From Candidatus Helarchaeota archaeon (lineage in GTDB: Archaea; Asgardarchaeota; Lokiarchaeia; Helarchaeales; RDOG01), in assembly GCA_019058315.1 (NCBI GenBank), contig JAHPZH010000001.1, positions 405,536-469,535 on the forward strand: a DNA stretch of 64,000 nt, given 5' to 3'. Positions 55,770 to 64,000 of the stretch are shown here, one piece after another; positions within the stretch are counted from its first letter, which is position 1; each line of letters starts with the position of its first letter. The translations under genes were made by a program, and so were the position numbers. The notes beneath the pieces are model-generated. The model worked only from the letters and a program-made list of their open reading frames with translations. It did not search any database and was not told where the DNA came from.

Positions 55770-56504
55770 TTGGAATTTTATGAAGAATTTATTGAAAAAT
55801 ATGATAAGTTAGTCTCTTGGGAGAATAGAGTTACAAGAGAATCAAATTTCTATAAAACAGTTTTTTCTAATAATGATGTTAAAACAATATTGGACTGTGC
55901 TTGTGGAACAGGACATCATGTTATTATGTTAAAACAAATGGGATATGATGTCAAAGGGTCTGATATTTCTCCTGCAATGATTCAAAAAGCTAAAAGTAAT
56001 TCTGATAAATTAGGTTTGAAGATTCCATTAAAAATCTCTGATTTTAAAAATATTTCTAAAATATATAGTGAACAATTTGATGCAGTAATTTGTGTTGGCA
56101 ATTCTTTACCACATTTGTTTACAAACAAGGAAATTTTTGAGGCTCTTAGCGAAATATATAAAGTTCTAAGGCAAAATGGTATTTTTATTTTGGAGCAAAG
56201 AAATTATGATAAATTAACTAAGTTCCAAACTCGGTTTTTTCCAGTTACTTTCAGAGAAGACGAGATTTTTTTCTATGTCCTGGATTATTTTCCAAAAAAA
56301 ATTGTTTTTAATGTAATTGATTTAGAAATTAATTCCAAAAAATTTCATGTTTTTACTACAGAATATAATCCAATCAAAAAAGAAAATTTAGTAGAATTAT
56401 TAGAAAAATCTGGATTTAAGAACTTTAAATACCATCAAGATCATGAATTCAGCGAATTTAATATAGAAAAAAGTGATAATTTAATTATAATTTGCAAAAA
56501 GTAG
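55770..56504 (+). CDS. Class I SAM-dependent methyltransferase
   Basis: The protein has 244 residues and starts with TTG. Motif I is ILDCACGTGHHVIML, motif II/post-I is VKGSDISPAMIQKAK, and the motif IV region is FDAVICVGNSLPHLF. This places it among the small-molecule methyltransferases of the methyltransf_25 type. The substrate is not evident. It follows the two tandem paralogs by 30 bases and is convergent with the small zinc protein. Confidence 0.85.
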   Translation: MEFYEEFIEKYDKLVSWENRVTRESNFYKTVFSNNDVKTILDCACGTGHHVIMLKQMGYDVKGSDISPAMIQKAKSNSDKLGLKIPLKISDFKNISKIYSEQFDAVICVGNSLPHLFTNKEIFEALSEIYKVLRQNGIFILEQRNYDKLTKFQTRFFPVTFREDEIFFYVLDYFPKKIVFNVIDLEINSKKFHVFTTEYNPIKKENLVELLEKSGFKNFKYHQDHEFSEFNIEKSDNLIIICKK

Positions 56505-56527
56505 GACTTTCACTAAAAAAATCAATT

Positions 56528-56719
56528 TTAATTAGATTTCTTATCCTTTTTTTGTTCGACAAAGCTTAACAAGTCAGTCTGAGATTTATAATAACATTTT
56601 TCACAAAGCCAAATTTTAGTTACTAATTTAGCTGGGCCATGAAATCCTTTAGCAGGCTTCTTTTTTATAATATAATGAGTGGCTTGAATATTTGGATGAT
56701 TTTTACAATAATGTTTCAT
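56528..56719 (-). CDS. Small zinc-binding protein (63 aa), partner gene of the HEAT-TPR-RING protein
   Basis: The protein has 63 residues. C5-x2-H8, H15 and a later CEKC pair (WLCEKCYYKS) give a B-box-like set of five zinc ligands. The rest is basic (KKKPAKGFHG). It starts 9 bases after the stop of the large scaffold gene on the same strand, so it is almost surely cotranscribed with it. B-box-like units often accompany RING fingers in eukaryotic proteins, but here they are separate proteins. Function unknown. Confidence 0.7.
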   Translation of the reverse strand: MKHYCKNHPNIQATHYIIKKKPAKGFHGPAKLVTKIWLCEKCYYKSQTDLLSFVEQKKDKKSN

Positions 56720-56728
56720 ATTAATCTA

Positions 56729-59236
56729 CTAAATCCATCTAAAAACATTTGAACAAACAGGACATCTTTTATGTTGATCCACATAAGCGATAATACAGTC
56801 CTTATGGAATGGTGTATTACAATTCTCACACTTGGTATATGCATGGGTCTCAATATTTGTATAACATATAGCGCATAGATTTCCACTAATGAGTTGATAT
56901 TCTTCTAATTCTTCATAATTAACTTTCTTTAATGGTATGAATTTGGAATCTGAAATCTCTCCTTTTATAATTCCTCTATCAAGGAGTTCTCTAAGCCAAG
57001 ATTCCATTTCACGTAAATTAATCTCAAATTTATTTGCCAGTTCTTTGAGTCTTATTTCATCAATTGAACTGAGAAAAATTTGTATTTTTCTTATATCAAG
57101 AGCCCTTATTTTATCTAATTCGTCAAGACTTCTCAACCTATCCAAATTTCCAATATTTGCTATTGTGTCTTGAATATAATAATCATTTGAAATATAACCT
57201 TTTATTTCTTCGTTAAGTATTAACTCTTCTAATATATTTTCCAATTCACTAACTGGATATCTGCATTTTTCAGCTAATTTGCTTAAATGTATGCTTTTAT
57301 ATATTTTAGAATATTTTTTCAATTTACTTTTTACTAATTCTACATCTTGAGTTTCCGCAATAAATTCATTTCCTCTCAATACTTCCTCTTCTTCACTAAA
57401 TTCCTGAATAGATTGAGGAATTTCAAAAACATCAGAAAATAAATTCTCAAATTTATCTTGCACTTTAACCAAAGCTGATATTGCTACACGATTATTGGGA
57501 TCAATTTCAATAATCTTATTTAAAGCATTCATCGCTTTCGGATAATCTTTTATAAAAATTCCATAAGTTTTTGCTTTTTCAAACCAGATATCAGTATTTT
57601 GAGGATTGATTTCAAGTGCTTGGTCCAATATTTCAATCGATTTTTGTGGATCATTTAATTTTTTATAAACCGAACTTAATTTTATCCAAGAATTAACATA
57701 TTTAGGGTCTATCTCAAGAACTTTTTCAAAATATTTAATAGCATCTTCAAAGTTTTTAAATTCTATCTCTTTTTCCCCAATTTTATGCCAAAATGAAGTT
57801 ATAGGTAATTTTATACTTTTTAGTCTTTCTTTAGATGTTGTAATGGCGGAATCAGAAGGATTTCCACGAATAAAAATATTTTTCTGACTTAATAAGTAAT
57901 TTAATACCACATTTTCATAACCTAATTCATTTAATGTTTCAAAGCATTCAAAGGTCTCTCTATAATCTTTTAAATAAAAATAAGCAATTCCCATACTTAA
58001 CCATGCTTCAATATTTCTCTCGTCCATTTTAATGATTTTTCTAAATAAAAGAATTGCTTTTTTGTAATATTTTAATTCCAAATAAGCAGATGCCTTATTA
58101 AACCAAAAAAATATCATTTCTGAACTAACTTTCAACAATCTAACTCTTCTTCTATCAAGTCCTTTTACTCTAAATGAATCTTCTATATGCCGTATAACTT
58201 CTAAATCTCTTAATTTAATTAATTTTGTTGCAGCTGAATGCCTAACTGCATAATCTTTGTCTTTTAAAGCTATAAACAAAAAAAATAATACTCTTAAATT
58301 AATTAATGCTGCCAAACTTTCTACAATTGCTTTCCTAATTTCACTATCTTCATCATTTAATAATTTAATTAATGGTCTTATTGCCCCTTTATCGCCTATC
58401 TCCCCCAAAGCTTTTATAGCAGCATATTTCAAATCTCTATCTTTATCTTCTAAAGTTTCAATTAAAGGTTCTACGGCTTTTATATAACCAAGCTTTCCTA
58501 AGCTAAAAGCTGCACTACATCTAACAGTTACGTCACTATCTTTTAAAGCTTCAATTAAAGGATCCACAGCCCTCTCATCATTAAGTTTACCCAAACTTTC
58601 TGCTACAACATACCGAATCTCTGATCTTTCATCCTTCAAACACTCGATCAAAGGTAAAGTTGCTGATAAATCGCCAAAATTGCCTAAACTTCTAGCAATA
58701 AGAAATCTTATCGACCAATCATCATCTTTTAATCCTTTTATAAAAGCTTCAATTATTATATCCTTTTTTAAATTTGCTAGACTTTGAGCAGCTACCCACC
58801 TAACCCCTTCATACTCATCATGCAACAAAGCATCAATTAATGGTTCAATCACCCTCGGGCTATCAAATTTAGACAATTTCTTTGCCGCAGAAAATCTAAC
58901 AAAATGATTTTCACCCTTTAATGCATCAATTAAAGGGGTAATTAGCTGTTTATCATTATATTCGGCTAACCAATTTGCTAAAAACCACTTTAACGCACCA
59001 GTATCTTCTTTAAATAAAGGTAACAATTTTTCGGCTGCATTTGAATCCCCTAAAATACTCAAGCTTTTAGCTGCATTAGAACGAACTAAATAATCATTAT
59101 CTTTCAAAGCTTTAATTAAAGGTTTTACTGCCTTAAAATCACCGAGTTTACCTAGCTTTTTTGCTGCCTTTCGGCGTTTAACCTCATCAGCATTATTTAA
59201 TCTTTCTATTAAAGAACTTAATTCCTCTTCCGACAT
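56729..59236 (-). CDS. Large scaffold: HEAT repeats, TPR repeats, winged-helix pair, C-terminal RING/PHD-like finger
   Basis: The protein has 835 residues and no membrane segment. Residues about 1-360 are 30-residue HEAT/PBS-lyase repeats (AVKPLIKALKD-x-D-x2-VR-x2-A). Residues 375-615 are TPRs (DAIKYFEKVLEIDPKYVNSW). Residues about 645-775 hold two winged-helix-like units resembling the C-terminal part of PCI domains (SIHLSKLAEKCRYPVSELEN, then EIKGYISNDYYI; EIRLKELANKFEINLREMES). The end is an eight-ligand finger: C788-x2-C791, C803-x2-C806, H811-x2-C814, C825-x2-C828, as C4HC3. The combination suggests a multi-protein assembly platform, perhaps a ubiquitin-ligase-like complex. The small zinc protein gene follows in the same operon. 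No ubiquitin or E2 gene is in the window. Confidence 0.8.
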   Translation of the reverse strand: MSEEELSSLIERLNNADEVKRRKAAKKLGKLGDFKAVKPLIKALKDNDYLVRSNAAKSLSILGDSNAAEKLLPLFKEDTGALKWFLANWLAEYNDKQLITPLIDALKGENHFVRFSAAKKLSKFDSPRVIEPLIDALLHDEYEGVRWVAAQSLANLKKDIIIEAFIKGLKDDDWSIRFLIARSLGNFGDLSATLPLIECLKDERSEIRYVVAESLGKLNDERAVDPLIEALKDSDVTVRCSAAFSLGKLGYIKAVEPLIETLEDKDRDLKYAAIKALGEIGDKGAIRPLIKLLNDEDSEIRKAIVESLAALINLRVLFFLFIALKDKDYAVRHSAATKLIKLRDLEVIRHIEDSFRVKGLDRRRVRLLKVSSEMIFFWFNKASAYLELKYYKKAILLFRKIIKMDERNIEAWLSMGIAYFYLKDYRETFECFETLNELGYENVVLNYLLSQKNIFIRGNPSDSAITTSKERLKSIKLPITSFWHKIGEKEIEFKNFEDAIKYFEKVLEIDPKYVNSWIKLSSVYKKLNDPQKSIEILDQALEINPQNTDIWFEKAKTYGIFIKDYPKAMNALNKIIEIDPNNRVAISALVKVQDKFENLFSDVFEIPQSIQEFSEEEEVLRGNEFIAETQDVELVKSKLKKYSKIYKSIHLSKLAEKCRYPVSELENILEELILNEEIKGYISNDYYIQDTIANIGNLDRLRSLDELDKIRALDIRKIQIFLSSIDEIRLKELANKFEINLREMESWLRELLDRGIIKGEISDSKFIPLKKVNYEELEEYQLISGNLCAICYTNIETHAYTKCENCNTPFHKDCIIAYVDQHKRCPVCSNVFRWI

Positions 59237-59453
59237 GATCGATTTTCTTCGTTTATTTTAAATTATTGATGATTCCCAATAATATCCTTATTTTATGATA
59301 TTTATAATATATGAATCGCTAAAAAACTTATAAAATCTTATTAGATTTATCTTAAAATTTAAATAATTTTTCTCAAGTTTACAACCATTAACATTTTTAC
59401 TCCAAAGTTATAACTAGTATATTATGGGATATTTCCTTTAGGAGTTTTACATT

Positions 59454-60722
59454 ATGATTTCCAATCGAATTAAGCTCACAATAATTTTAACCATAGCTTG
59501 GTTCTTTACAGTGTGTGATAGATATGTTACACAATTGCTATTTCCCGTTTTTGAGAGCCTCTTTTATATTGACAATCCATTAGTACTAATTGTGTCTACA
59601 GAAGCTGTGTGGTGGGCAGCTTATTCTACATCTGCTATTATTGGCGGTATATTATCTGATAAATTCTTAAGGAAGAATATGATTTCAATAACTTTGTTAT
59701 TTTACTTTGTAAATACTTTCTTAATTTCTTTTGCCACAAATTTTGTGGTTTTTATCTTTTTTAGGATAATGAGTGGTTTATTTGCTGGTGCTTTTTTCCC
59801 ATTAGCTATTACTATAGTCTCTGATGCATACCCCGAAAAAGATATGAAATCTAAAGCTAATGGTTTATTCGTTTCGGGTGCAGTTTTTGCAAATGCAATA
59901 GCCCCAGGAATTATAGGAGAATTAATTATTGGGACAAATAACTATTTATTCGCCAACGAATGGCTTCCTAAACACTTCACAATTGTTGGAAATTGGGGTC
60001 TTATTTATCAAATCTTTTCTATTCCACTTTTAATTATGGCTTTTATTGTACATATCGGATTTGACGAACATGAAGTAATTCAAGATATAGATAAATCTGA
60101 TAAACCACCAATTCGTTCTCTATTCAATAGAAATGTAAATATTTTAATAATTTTTGTAACTTTAGACCTCTTTGAATTATGGACGCTTCAACAATGGCTT
60201 CCCTACCTCTTTGCAGTTTATTTTCTTACCGGGTTCTCTGGAGCTGGAACAACATCAACAGCTGCTGGAATAATTGGTGCATTTGGAGCAGTTACTTTTG
60301 GATTGATTGGTGGCAGTCAAAGTGCAAAATCAGATAAAAAGAAGGGAAACAAAATAACACTTGTGGTTGCTGTTTGTGGAGATATAATAGGATTGCTTAT
60401 ATTTATATCTTTAGGAACTTTAATACCACGAGGACCCAATAGCGCTATTTTCGCGATGATTGCTATAATGCTTGTAATTTTTGCAGGAACTGGAGAATAT
60501 GCAGCATTATATACACTTATTACTGAAAGTGTTCCTCCTTCTGTAAGTGGTAAAACTATGGGTTTATGTATCGGTATTGCTAATTTCGCAACAGTGGGTG
60601 GCTTAATAATTCAGGGAATTGTAGGTACTAATTCACCAACTATTTTGATAATTTTATGGATACCAATAGCAGCAGCAATTATACAATTACCAATTAGCTA
60701 TTTATATAATCCGACAGATTAA
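59454..60722 (+). CDS. Major facilitator superfamily transporter
   Basis: The protein has 422 residues with about 12 membrane helices in two halves. Typical MFS features are present: a GGILSDKFLRKNM loop between helices 2 and 3, a long central loop (about 205-225), a GGSQSAKSDKKKGNK loop in the second half and VSGKTMGLCIGIAN in helix 11. The substrate cannot be told. An AGGAG Shine-Dalgarno lies 9 bases before the ATG, and a TAGTATATTATG stretch at about 59414-59426 may be the TATA element. It stands alone. Confidence 0.85.
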   Translation: MISNRIKLTIILTIAWFFTVCDRYVTQLLFPVFESLFYIDNPLVLIVSTEAVWWAAYSTSAIIGGILSDKFLRKNMISITLLFYFVNTFLISFATNFVVFIFFRIMSGLFAGAFFPLAITIVSDAYPEKDMKSKANGLFVSGAVFANAIAPGIIGELIIGTNNYLFANEWLPKHFTIVGNWGLIYQIFSIPLLIMAFIVHIGFDEHEVIQDIDKSDKPPIRSLFNRNVNILIIFVTLDLFELWTLQQWLPYLFAVYFLTGFSGAGTTSTAAGIIGAFGAVTFGLIGGSQSAKSDKKKGNKITLVVAVCGDIIGLLIFISLGTLIPRGPNSAIFAMIAIMLVIFAGTGEYAALYTLITESVPPSVSGKTMGLCIGIANFATVGGLIIQGIVGTNSPTILIILWIPIAAAIIQLPISYLYNPTD

Positions 60723-60954
60723 ATTTCAAAGGACCATAATGATTAAAACAAAAAATTCTTTTAAGTTCAATGATATGCAATGAAACTTACGTATAATATC
60801 TAGGGTCTATTTAATTAGTAGGGATTAATAACCTTTCTAGGACTAATTCTAATCATAAGAGGAGAAATTAATCGGAAAAAACAAAAAAAAGAAAGATAGT
60901 ATTATTAAGTCGAAAATTCATTTCTAATTAGAGAAATTTTTGAGAGAGCACCAA

Positions 60955-62391
60955 ATGGACCTTAAGGAAAAGTTAATGACAATTCCGGAGAAACCTGGCT
61001 GTTATTTTTTCAAAAATAATAATGATATCATATATATTGGAAAAGCTATATCATTGAAGAAACGAGTAAATTCTTATTTTAATATTCCACAATCTAGCTC
61101 TCCAAAACTTGAAGCTTTAGTATCAGAAATTACAGATATTGAGTGGAATATTACAAATTCCGAAATCGAAGCCCTTCTATTGGAATCACAATTAATAAAG
61201 CAACATCAACCTAAATATAACAAACGGGCTAAGGATGACAAAAGTTTTCCTTATGTTCATATTACTGATGAACCTTTTCCTAGAATTCTTATAAAAAGAT
61301 TAATTAAAAATGCTGATCGGAAACCTGGAAAATATTTTGGACCTTTTACTGATGTCAAAGCACTCCGTCAGACATTAAGATTTATATTCAAAACATTTCC
61401 CGCAGCAAATTGCTCAAAATCTGTCGATAAACAAAAAAGATTCTGTTTAAAATATCAATATCACTTATGTTCTGCACCATGTGTCAAAAAAATTAGTAAA
61501 AATGAGTATAATAATCGTATTAATCTAATTTGTAAACTCTTATCCGGTCAAAAAGAATCCCTATTAAAAGAATTATATACAGATATGGAAGCTGCTTCAA
61601 AAAATCTAGATTTTGAAAAAGCCGCAGAAATAAGGGATCAAATTTTCGCACTAGAGAAATCTATCAGAAATGTAGCAATTACTAGCACTGAATCAGATCT
61701 TGAAACAATTTCAGAAGGTGTAAAAGAATTAAAAAAATCATTGGATTTAGAAAAAAACCCATATAGAATAGCCGGCTTTGATATTTCTAACATTGGAGGA
61801 ACCCTTGCTACAGGTTCTCTCGTAATTTTCGAAAATGGGTTACCAAAAAAAGAAGATTATCGAAGATTTAGAATTAAACAAACTGGTCCTGATGACGTTG
61901 CTATGATAAAGGAACTGATTGATAGAAGATATAAACGTGTCTTGAATGAAAATCTACAGTTACCAGATCTAATTTTAATAGATGGCGGAAAAGGTCAAGT
62001 AAATGCAGCTTCAAGTATCTTAAAAAAATATGATTTAGAAATACCTGTAATAGGGTTGGCAAAAAAAGATGAATCTATATTTTTTCCTCAAAAATCAGAT
62101 CCACTGAATCTTTCAAGAAACTCAAAGGCATTATTTCTATTAGAACGAGTCAGAGATGAAGCACATAGGTTTGCTATCTCCTATCATAAGAAATTAAGAC
62201 AAAAAACTATTAAAAGATCAATTCTAGAAGATATTCCTGGGATTGGGAAAAAAATAAGTGAAAAATTAATAAATTATTTTGGGTCAGTTGAGAAAATTAA
62301 ACAAGCTTCATTAGAAGAATTAAAAACCGTTCCAAGGTTAAGTGATAAATTAGCAGAAAAAATATATAGTTATTTTCATAATTCTCTCTGA
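60955..62391 (+). CDS. uvrC: Excinuclease ABC subunit C
   Basis: The protein has about 478 residues from the ATG at 60955 (an in-frame TTG at 60940 is possible). It is shorter than the usual 590-610. The GIY-YIG nuclease domain opens it (KPGCYFFKNN, DIIYIGKA). A cysteine quartet in CSKSVDKQKRFC and LCSAPC fits the [4Fe-4S] cluster of UvrC. A UVR motif (DFEKAAEIRDQIFALEK), the RNase H-like nuclease (FDISNIGG, LILIDGGKGQVNAA) and a helix-hairpin-helix end (EDIPGIGKKISEKL) follow. It makes both incisions in nucleotide excision repair. It lies 16 kb from uvrA. Confidence 0.93.
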   Translation: MDLKEKLMTIPEKPGCYFFKNNNDIIYIGKAISLKKRVNSYFNIPQSSSPKLEALVSEITDIEWNITNSEIEALLLESQLIKQHQPKYNKRAKDDKSFPYVHITDEPFPRILIKRLIKNADRKPGKYFGPFTDVKALRQTLRFIFKTFPAANCSKSVDKQKRFCLKYQYHLCSAPCVKKISKNEYNNRINLICKLLSGQKESLLKELYTDMEAASKNLDFEKAAEIRDQIFALEKSIRNVAITSTESDLETISEGVKELKKSLDLEKNPYRIAGFDISNIGGTLATGSLVIFENGLPKKEDYRRFRIKQTGPDDVAMIKELIDRRYKRVLNENLQLPDLILIDGGKGQVNAASSILKKYDLEIPVIGLAKKDESIFFPQKSDPLNLSRNSKALFLLERVRDEAHRFAISYHKKLRQKTIKRSILEDIPGIGKKISEKLINYFGSVEKIKQASLEELKTVPRLSDKLAEKIYSYFHNSL

Positions 62392-62429
62392 ATAATCTTT
62401 AAAAATTAATTTCAGCTTGGAGAATTTTT

Positions 62430-63218
62430 ATGCTCAACTATTATATGTCACGATATACCACAGATACTATCTATAACTTCGAATTTTTAGTTGTTATCAT
62501 AATATTTTTGGTTTTATTAATATTATGGAAAAAAACTGGAGAAAAAAATTCTCTAAAAGTATATATTTTAACAGGAATACTACATTCAATAATTGAATTA
62601 GTTGGTGAAGGTTCTGGAACCCGCGTAATTTCGACAACATATCTTTTTGGTATAATACAAATAGGATATCCATTTACAGCATTTATTTTAGGATTTTTTG
62701 AAGGTGGACTATTTTGTCTAATGGGATATCATGTTGTTCGAATATTAATGAATAAGGATGGTTTTTCATTAAAATTTACAGCAATTTTATCAATTATATT
62801 TCTCATATTTAGTACATTAGGGGCAATTAATGCAAGAATGTCGTTGAGATCCAATCCCTTTGCTATTATTATTACCAGAAGAGAAATTTTCTCCATTGGG
62901 GCAATAATTCTTTTAATAATCTCCTTCATTGTTTCATTTGGTTATTTTTTTCTAAAAAAGAATATCCCTTCTGGCCATAGAATTAGTCTAATATATTTTT
63001 ACTTAGGAGTGATCTTCTTTACAGCCGTATTAATAGTACCACTTCATGTAGGTGGTGTCCGTTTTATAGAAGTCTATCAAAATTTTGTTTTTATGCATGC
63101 AAGCTTCATCGAACAATTAATTGTCATGTATGGTTATAGTATAGTTCTAGAGGCGGCTGGATTTTTTTTACCGTTCTATGTAATTATCTATCATTTTAAT
63201 CTAATAGAATTAGAATAA
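62430..63218 (+). CDS. Multi-pass membrane protein, hypothetical
   Basis: The protein has 262 residues with about seven hydrophobic segments (YNFEFLVVIIIFLVLLILW, FTAILSIIFLIFSTLGAI, FSIGAIILLIISFIVSFGYF and others). A central motif IIELVGEGSGTRVISTTYLF is uncommon and may be a functional loop. It ends 10 bases before the C39-like gene, so the two are probably cotranscribed. No family recognised. Confidence 0.6.
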   Translation: MLNYYMSRYTTDTIYNFEFLVVIIIFLVLLILWKKTGEKNSLKVYILTGILHSIIELVGEGSGTRVISTTYLFGIIQIGYPFTAFILGFFEGGLFCLMGYHVVRILMNKDGFSLKFTAILSIIFLIFSTLGAINARMSLRSNPFAIIITRREIFSIGAIILLIISFIVSFGYFFLKKNIPSGHRISLIYFYLGVIFFTAVLIVPLHVGGVRFIEVYQNFVFMHASFIEQLIVMYGYSIVLEAAGFFLPFYVIIYHFNLIELE

Positions 63219-63228
63219 TGAAAACAAG

Positions 63229-63864
63229 ATGGACCAAATTAAAAAAGAAATCAGATTCAAAATTCCCTTTTATGAGCAAGGATATAACGAATGTGGTCCA
63301 ATTTGCTTGAAAATGGTTCTTGAATATTTTGGAGAACATCATTCGGTATTGGAATTAAAAAATTTAGTTGAGAGTGATTCAACAGGAACCACATGGGCTA
63401 TTGGACTGGTAAAGGCAGCAGCTTCACTAGGATTTAAAGTGGACTTTTATACGACTTATTTGGGAGTTAATCCTGATAACTATAGCTTGATGTATTATGT
63501 TACACAAACAGATGGTTATAAGGAATCAAAGGTTAAAGTAAAAAAAATTATTGATATTATATCGAGAGATCCGAGAGTTACACTTATAGAAAAAGCTCTA
63601 ACACTTGAAGAAATTTTAAAAAAAATTAATGAGGATTGTACAGTGATTTCAGAAGTCAATTGGTGTTCAGTTATAAGGGAAAACGGATATCTCGGACATT
63701 TTATTGTGATTGTCGGATATGATAAAAAAAATGTTTATATCCATCAAATTCTGCCTGGAAACCCCCAACCTTATTTTCCAATAAAAAGAAATGTTTTTAA
63801 TAAAGCTCGGAATCAACTCGGAACAGATCAGAATTTAATTTTTATTTATAGAAAAGAAAAATGA
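63229..63864 (+). CDS. Peptidase C39-like protein
   Basis: The protein has 211 residues. The start NECGPICLKMVLEYFGEHHS has the Cys-Gly-Pro active-site pattern of C39-family papain-like proteases, and GHFIVIVGYDKKNVYIHQIL has the catalytic His in the usual place. In C39 proteins the Asp or Asn follows soon after, and YDKKNVYIHQ offers candidates. Stand-alone C39-like domains occur in many archaea with unknown substrate; in bacteria, C39 domains cut leader peptides during export. The adjacent seven-helix membrane protein could be an export or anchoring partner, but no ABC transporter is present. Confidence 0.75.
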   Translation: MDQIKKEIRFKIPFYEQGYNECGPICLKMVLEYFGEHHSVLELKNLVESDSTGTTWAIGLVKAAASLGFKVDFYTTYLGVNPDNYSLMYYVTQTDGYKESKVKVKKIIDIISRDPRVTLIEKALTLEEILKKINEDCTVISEVNWCSVIRENGYLGHFIVIVGYDKKNVYIHQILPGNPQPYFPIKRNVFNKARNQLGTDQNLIFIYRKEK

Positions 63865-63890
63865 GTTACAGAAGATCTTGGTTTAAATAA

Positions 63891-64000
63891 TTAAATGATT
63901 AAATAATTATGTATTAGATCTTCAACTAATTTTTCTTCATAGTTTATACCAAAGTTAAATAAAAGAGCTAAACCTATTGCTATTAATATAAGAACAAATC
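63891..64000 (-). CDS. C-terminal end of a gene cut by the right edge, membrane-type tail
   Basis: Minus-strand reading from 63998 gives an open frame that begins FVLILIAIGLALLFNFGINY and runs 35 codons to a TAA at 63891-63893. A hydrophobic helix followed by EEKLVEDLIHNYLII suggests the end of a membrane protein gene. Only the tail is visible, so the assignment is weak. Confidence 0.4.
   Translation of the reverse strand, partial: FVLILIAIGLALLFNFGINYEEKLVEDLIHNYLII

Noticed and set aside
1..64000. CRISPR arrays, insertion sequences, rRNA or tRNA genes
   Set aside because: No regularly spaced direct repeats, transposase motifs or conserved RNA gene sequences were seen on reading both strands; a dedicated search could still find a degenerate one.

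Overview
The window looks like a piece of an Asgard (Promethearchaeota) genome, probably of the Loki-/Helarchaeia kind. That placement is inferred from gene content, since no rRNA gene is present. Supporting signs are very AT-rich DNA, archaeal TATA-like promoters, many TTG start codons, a Rab/Ras-type small GTPase, an SDS22-like leucine-rich-repeat protein, a longin-like domain on the cytoplasmic side of a giant surface protein, and RING/PHD-like zinc fingers on multi-repeat scaffold proteins. Alongside these sit genes typical of methanogens: formylmethanofuran dehydrogenase subunit A, cysteate synthase, fused sulfopyruvate decarboxylase, HdrCBA, a DUF39 sulfurtransferase with ferredoxin clusters, and a corrinoid protein with an MtaA-like methyltransferase. 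No tRNA, rRNA, CRISPR array or transposase was seen.

Layout. 1-4.6 kb: end of a ParA/MinD-like ATPase with a winged-helix partner, an ATP-grasp-like protein, an OB-fold-like protein, a RING-like zinc protein and small membrane proteins. 4.7-16.4 kb: a surface receptor with cytoplasmic TPRs, a minus-strand operon (ceramidase-like, DUF4213/DUF364, DHH phosphoesterase), a beta-helix-like surface protein, an agmatinase-family enzyme and membrane proteins. 16.6-29.8 kb: a radical-SAM DNA-repair-type protein, the small GTPase, a tandem ATP-grasp pair, a G+C-richer immunity-like gene, DUF166, two related NTF2-like genes around a PEBP gene, a thiolase-like/DUF35 pair whose thiolase lacks the catalytic cysteine, a circularly permuted GTPase and fwdA. 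29.9-36.7 kb: a 1722-residue surface receptor followed by a soluble LRR protein with the same C-terminal helical module. 36.8-44.5 kb: uvrB, a zinc-ribbon/corrinoid/methyltransferase cassette, then uvrA; uvrC lies further on at 61-62 kb.

45.9-54.7 kb is the metabolic core. Five genes on one strand, 3-16 bases apart, encode cysteate synthase, fused ComDE, HdrC, HdrB and HdrA. A duplicated-module protein and a DUF39/ferredoxin protein follow. Putting coenzyme M synthesis next to heterodisulfide reductase suggests that the cell makes CoM and handles CoM-containing disulfides, as expected for an alkyl-CoM or methyl-CoM metabolism. No mcr gene is in the window, so that step is inference. The HdrA carries a fused MvhD-like C-terminal domain with no cysteine left in it.

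54.8-64 kb: two tandem paralogs of unknown function, a methyltransferase, a HEAT-TPR-winged-helix-RING-like protein with a small zinc protein, an MFS transporter, uvrC, a membrane protein, a C39-like protein and the tail of a gene cut by the right edge.

The best candidates for undescribed biology are the receptor/LRR pair joined by a shared module, the HEAT-TPR-winged-helix-RING scaffold with its small zinc partner, and the CoM/Hdr operon with its cysteine-free MvhD-like domain.
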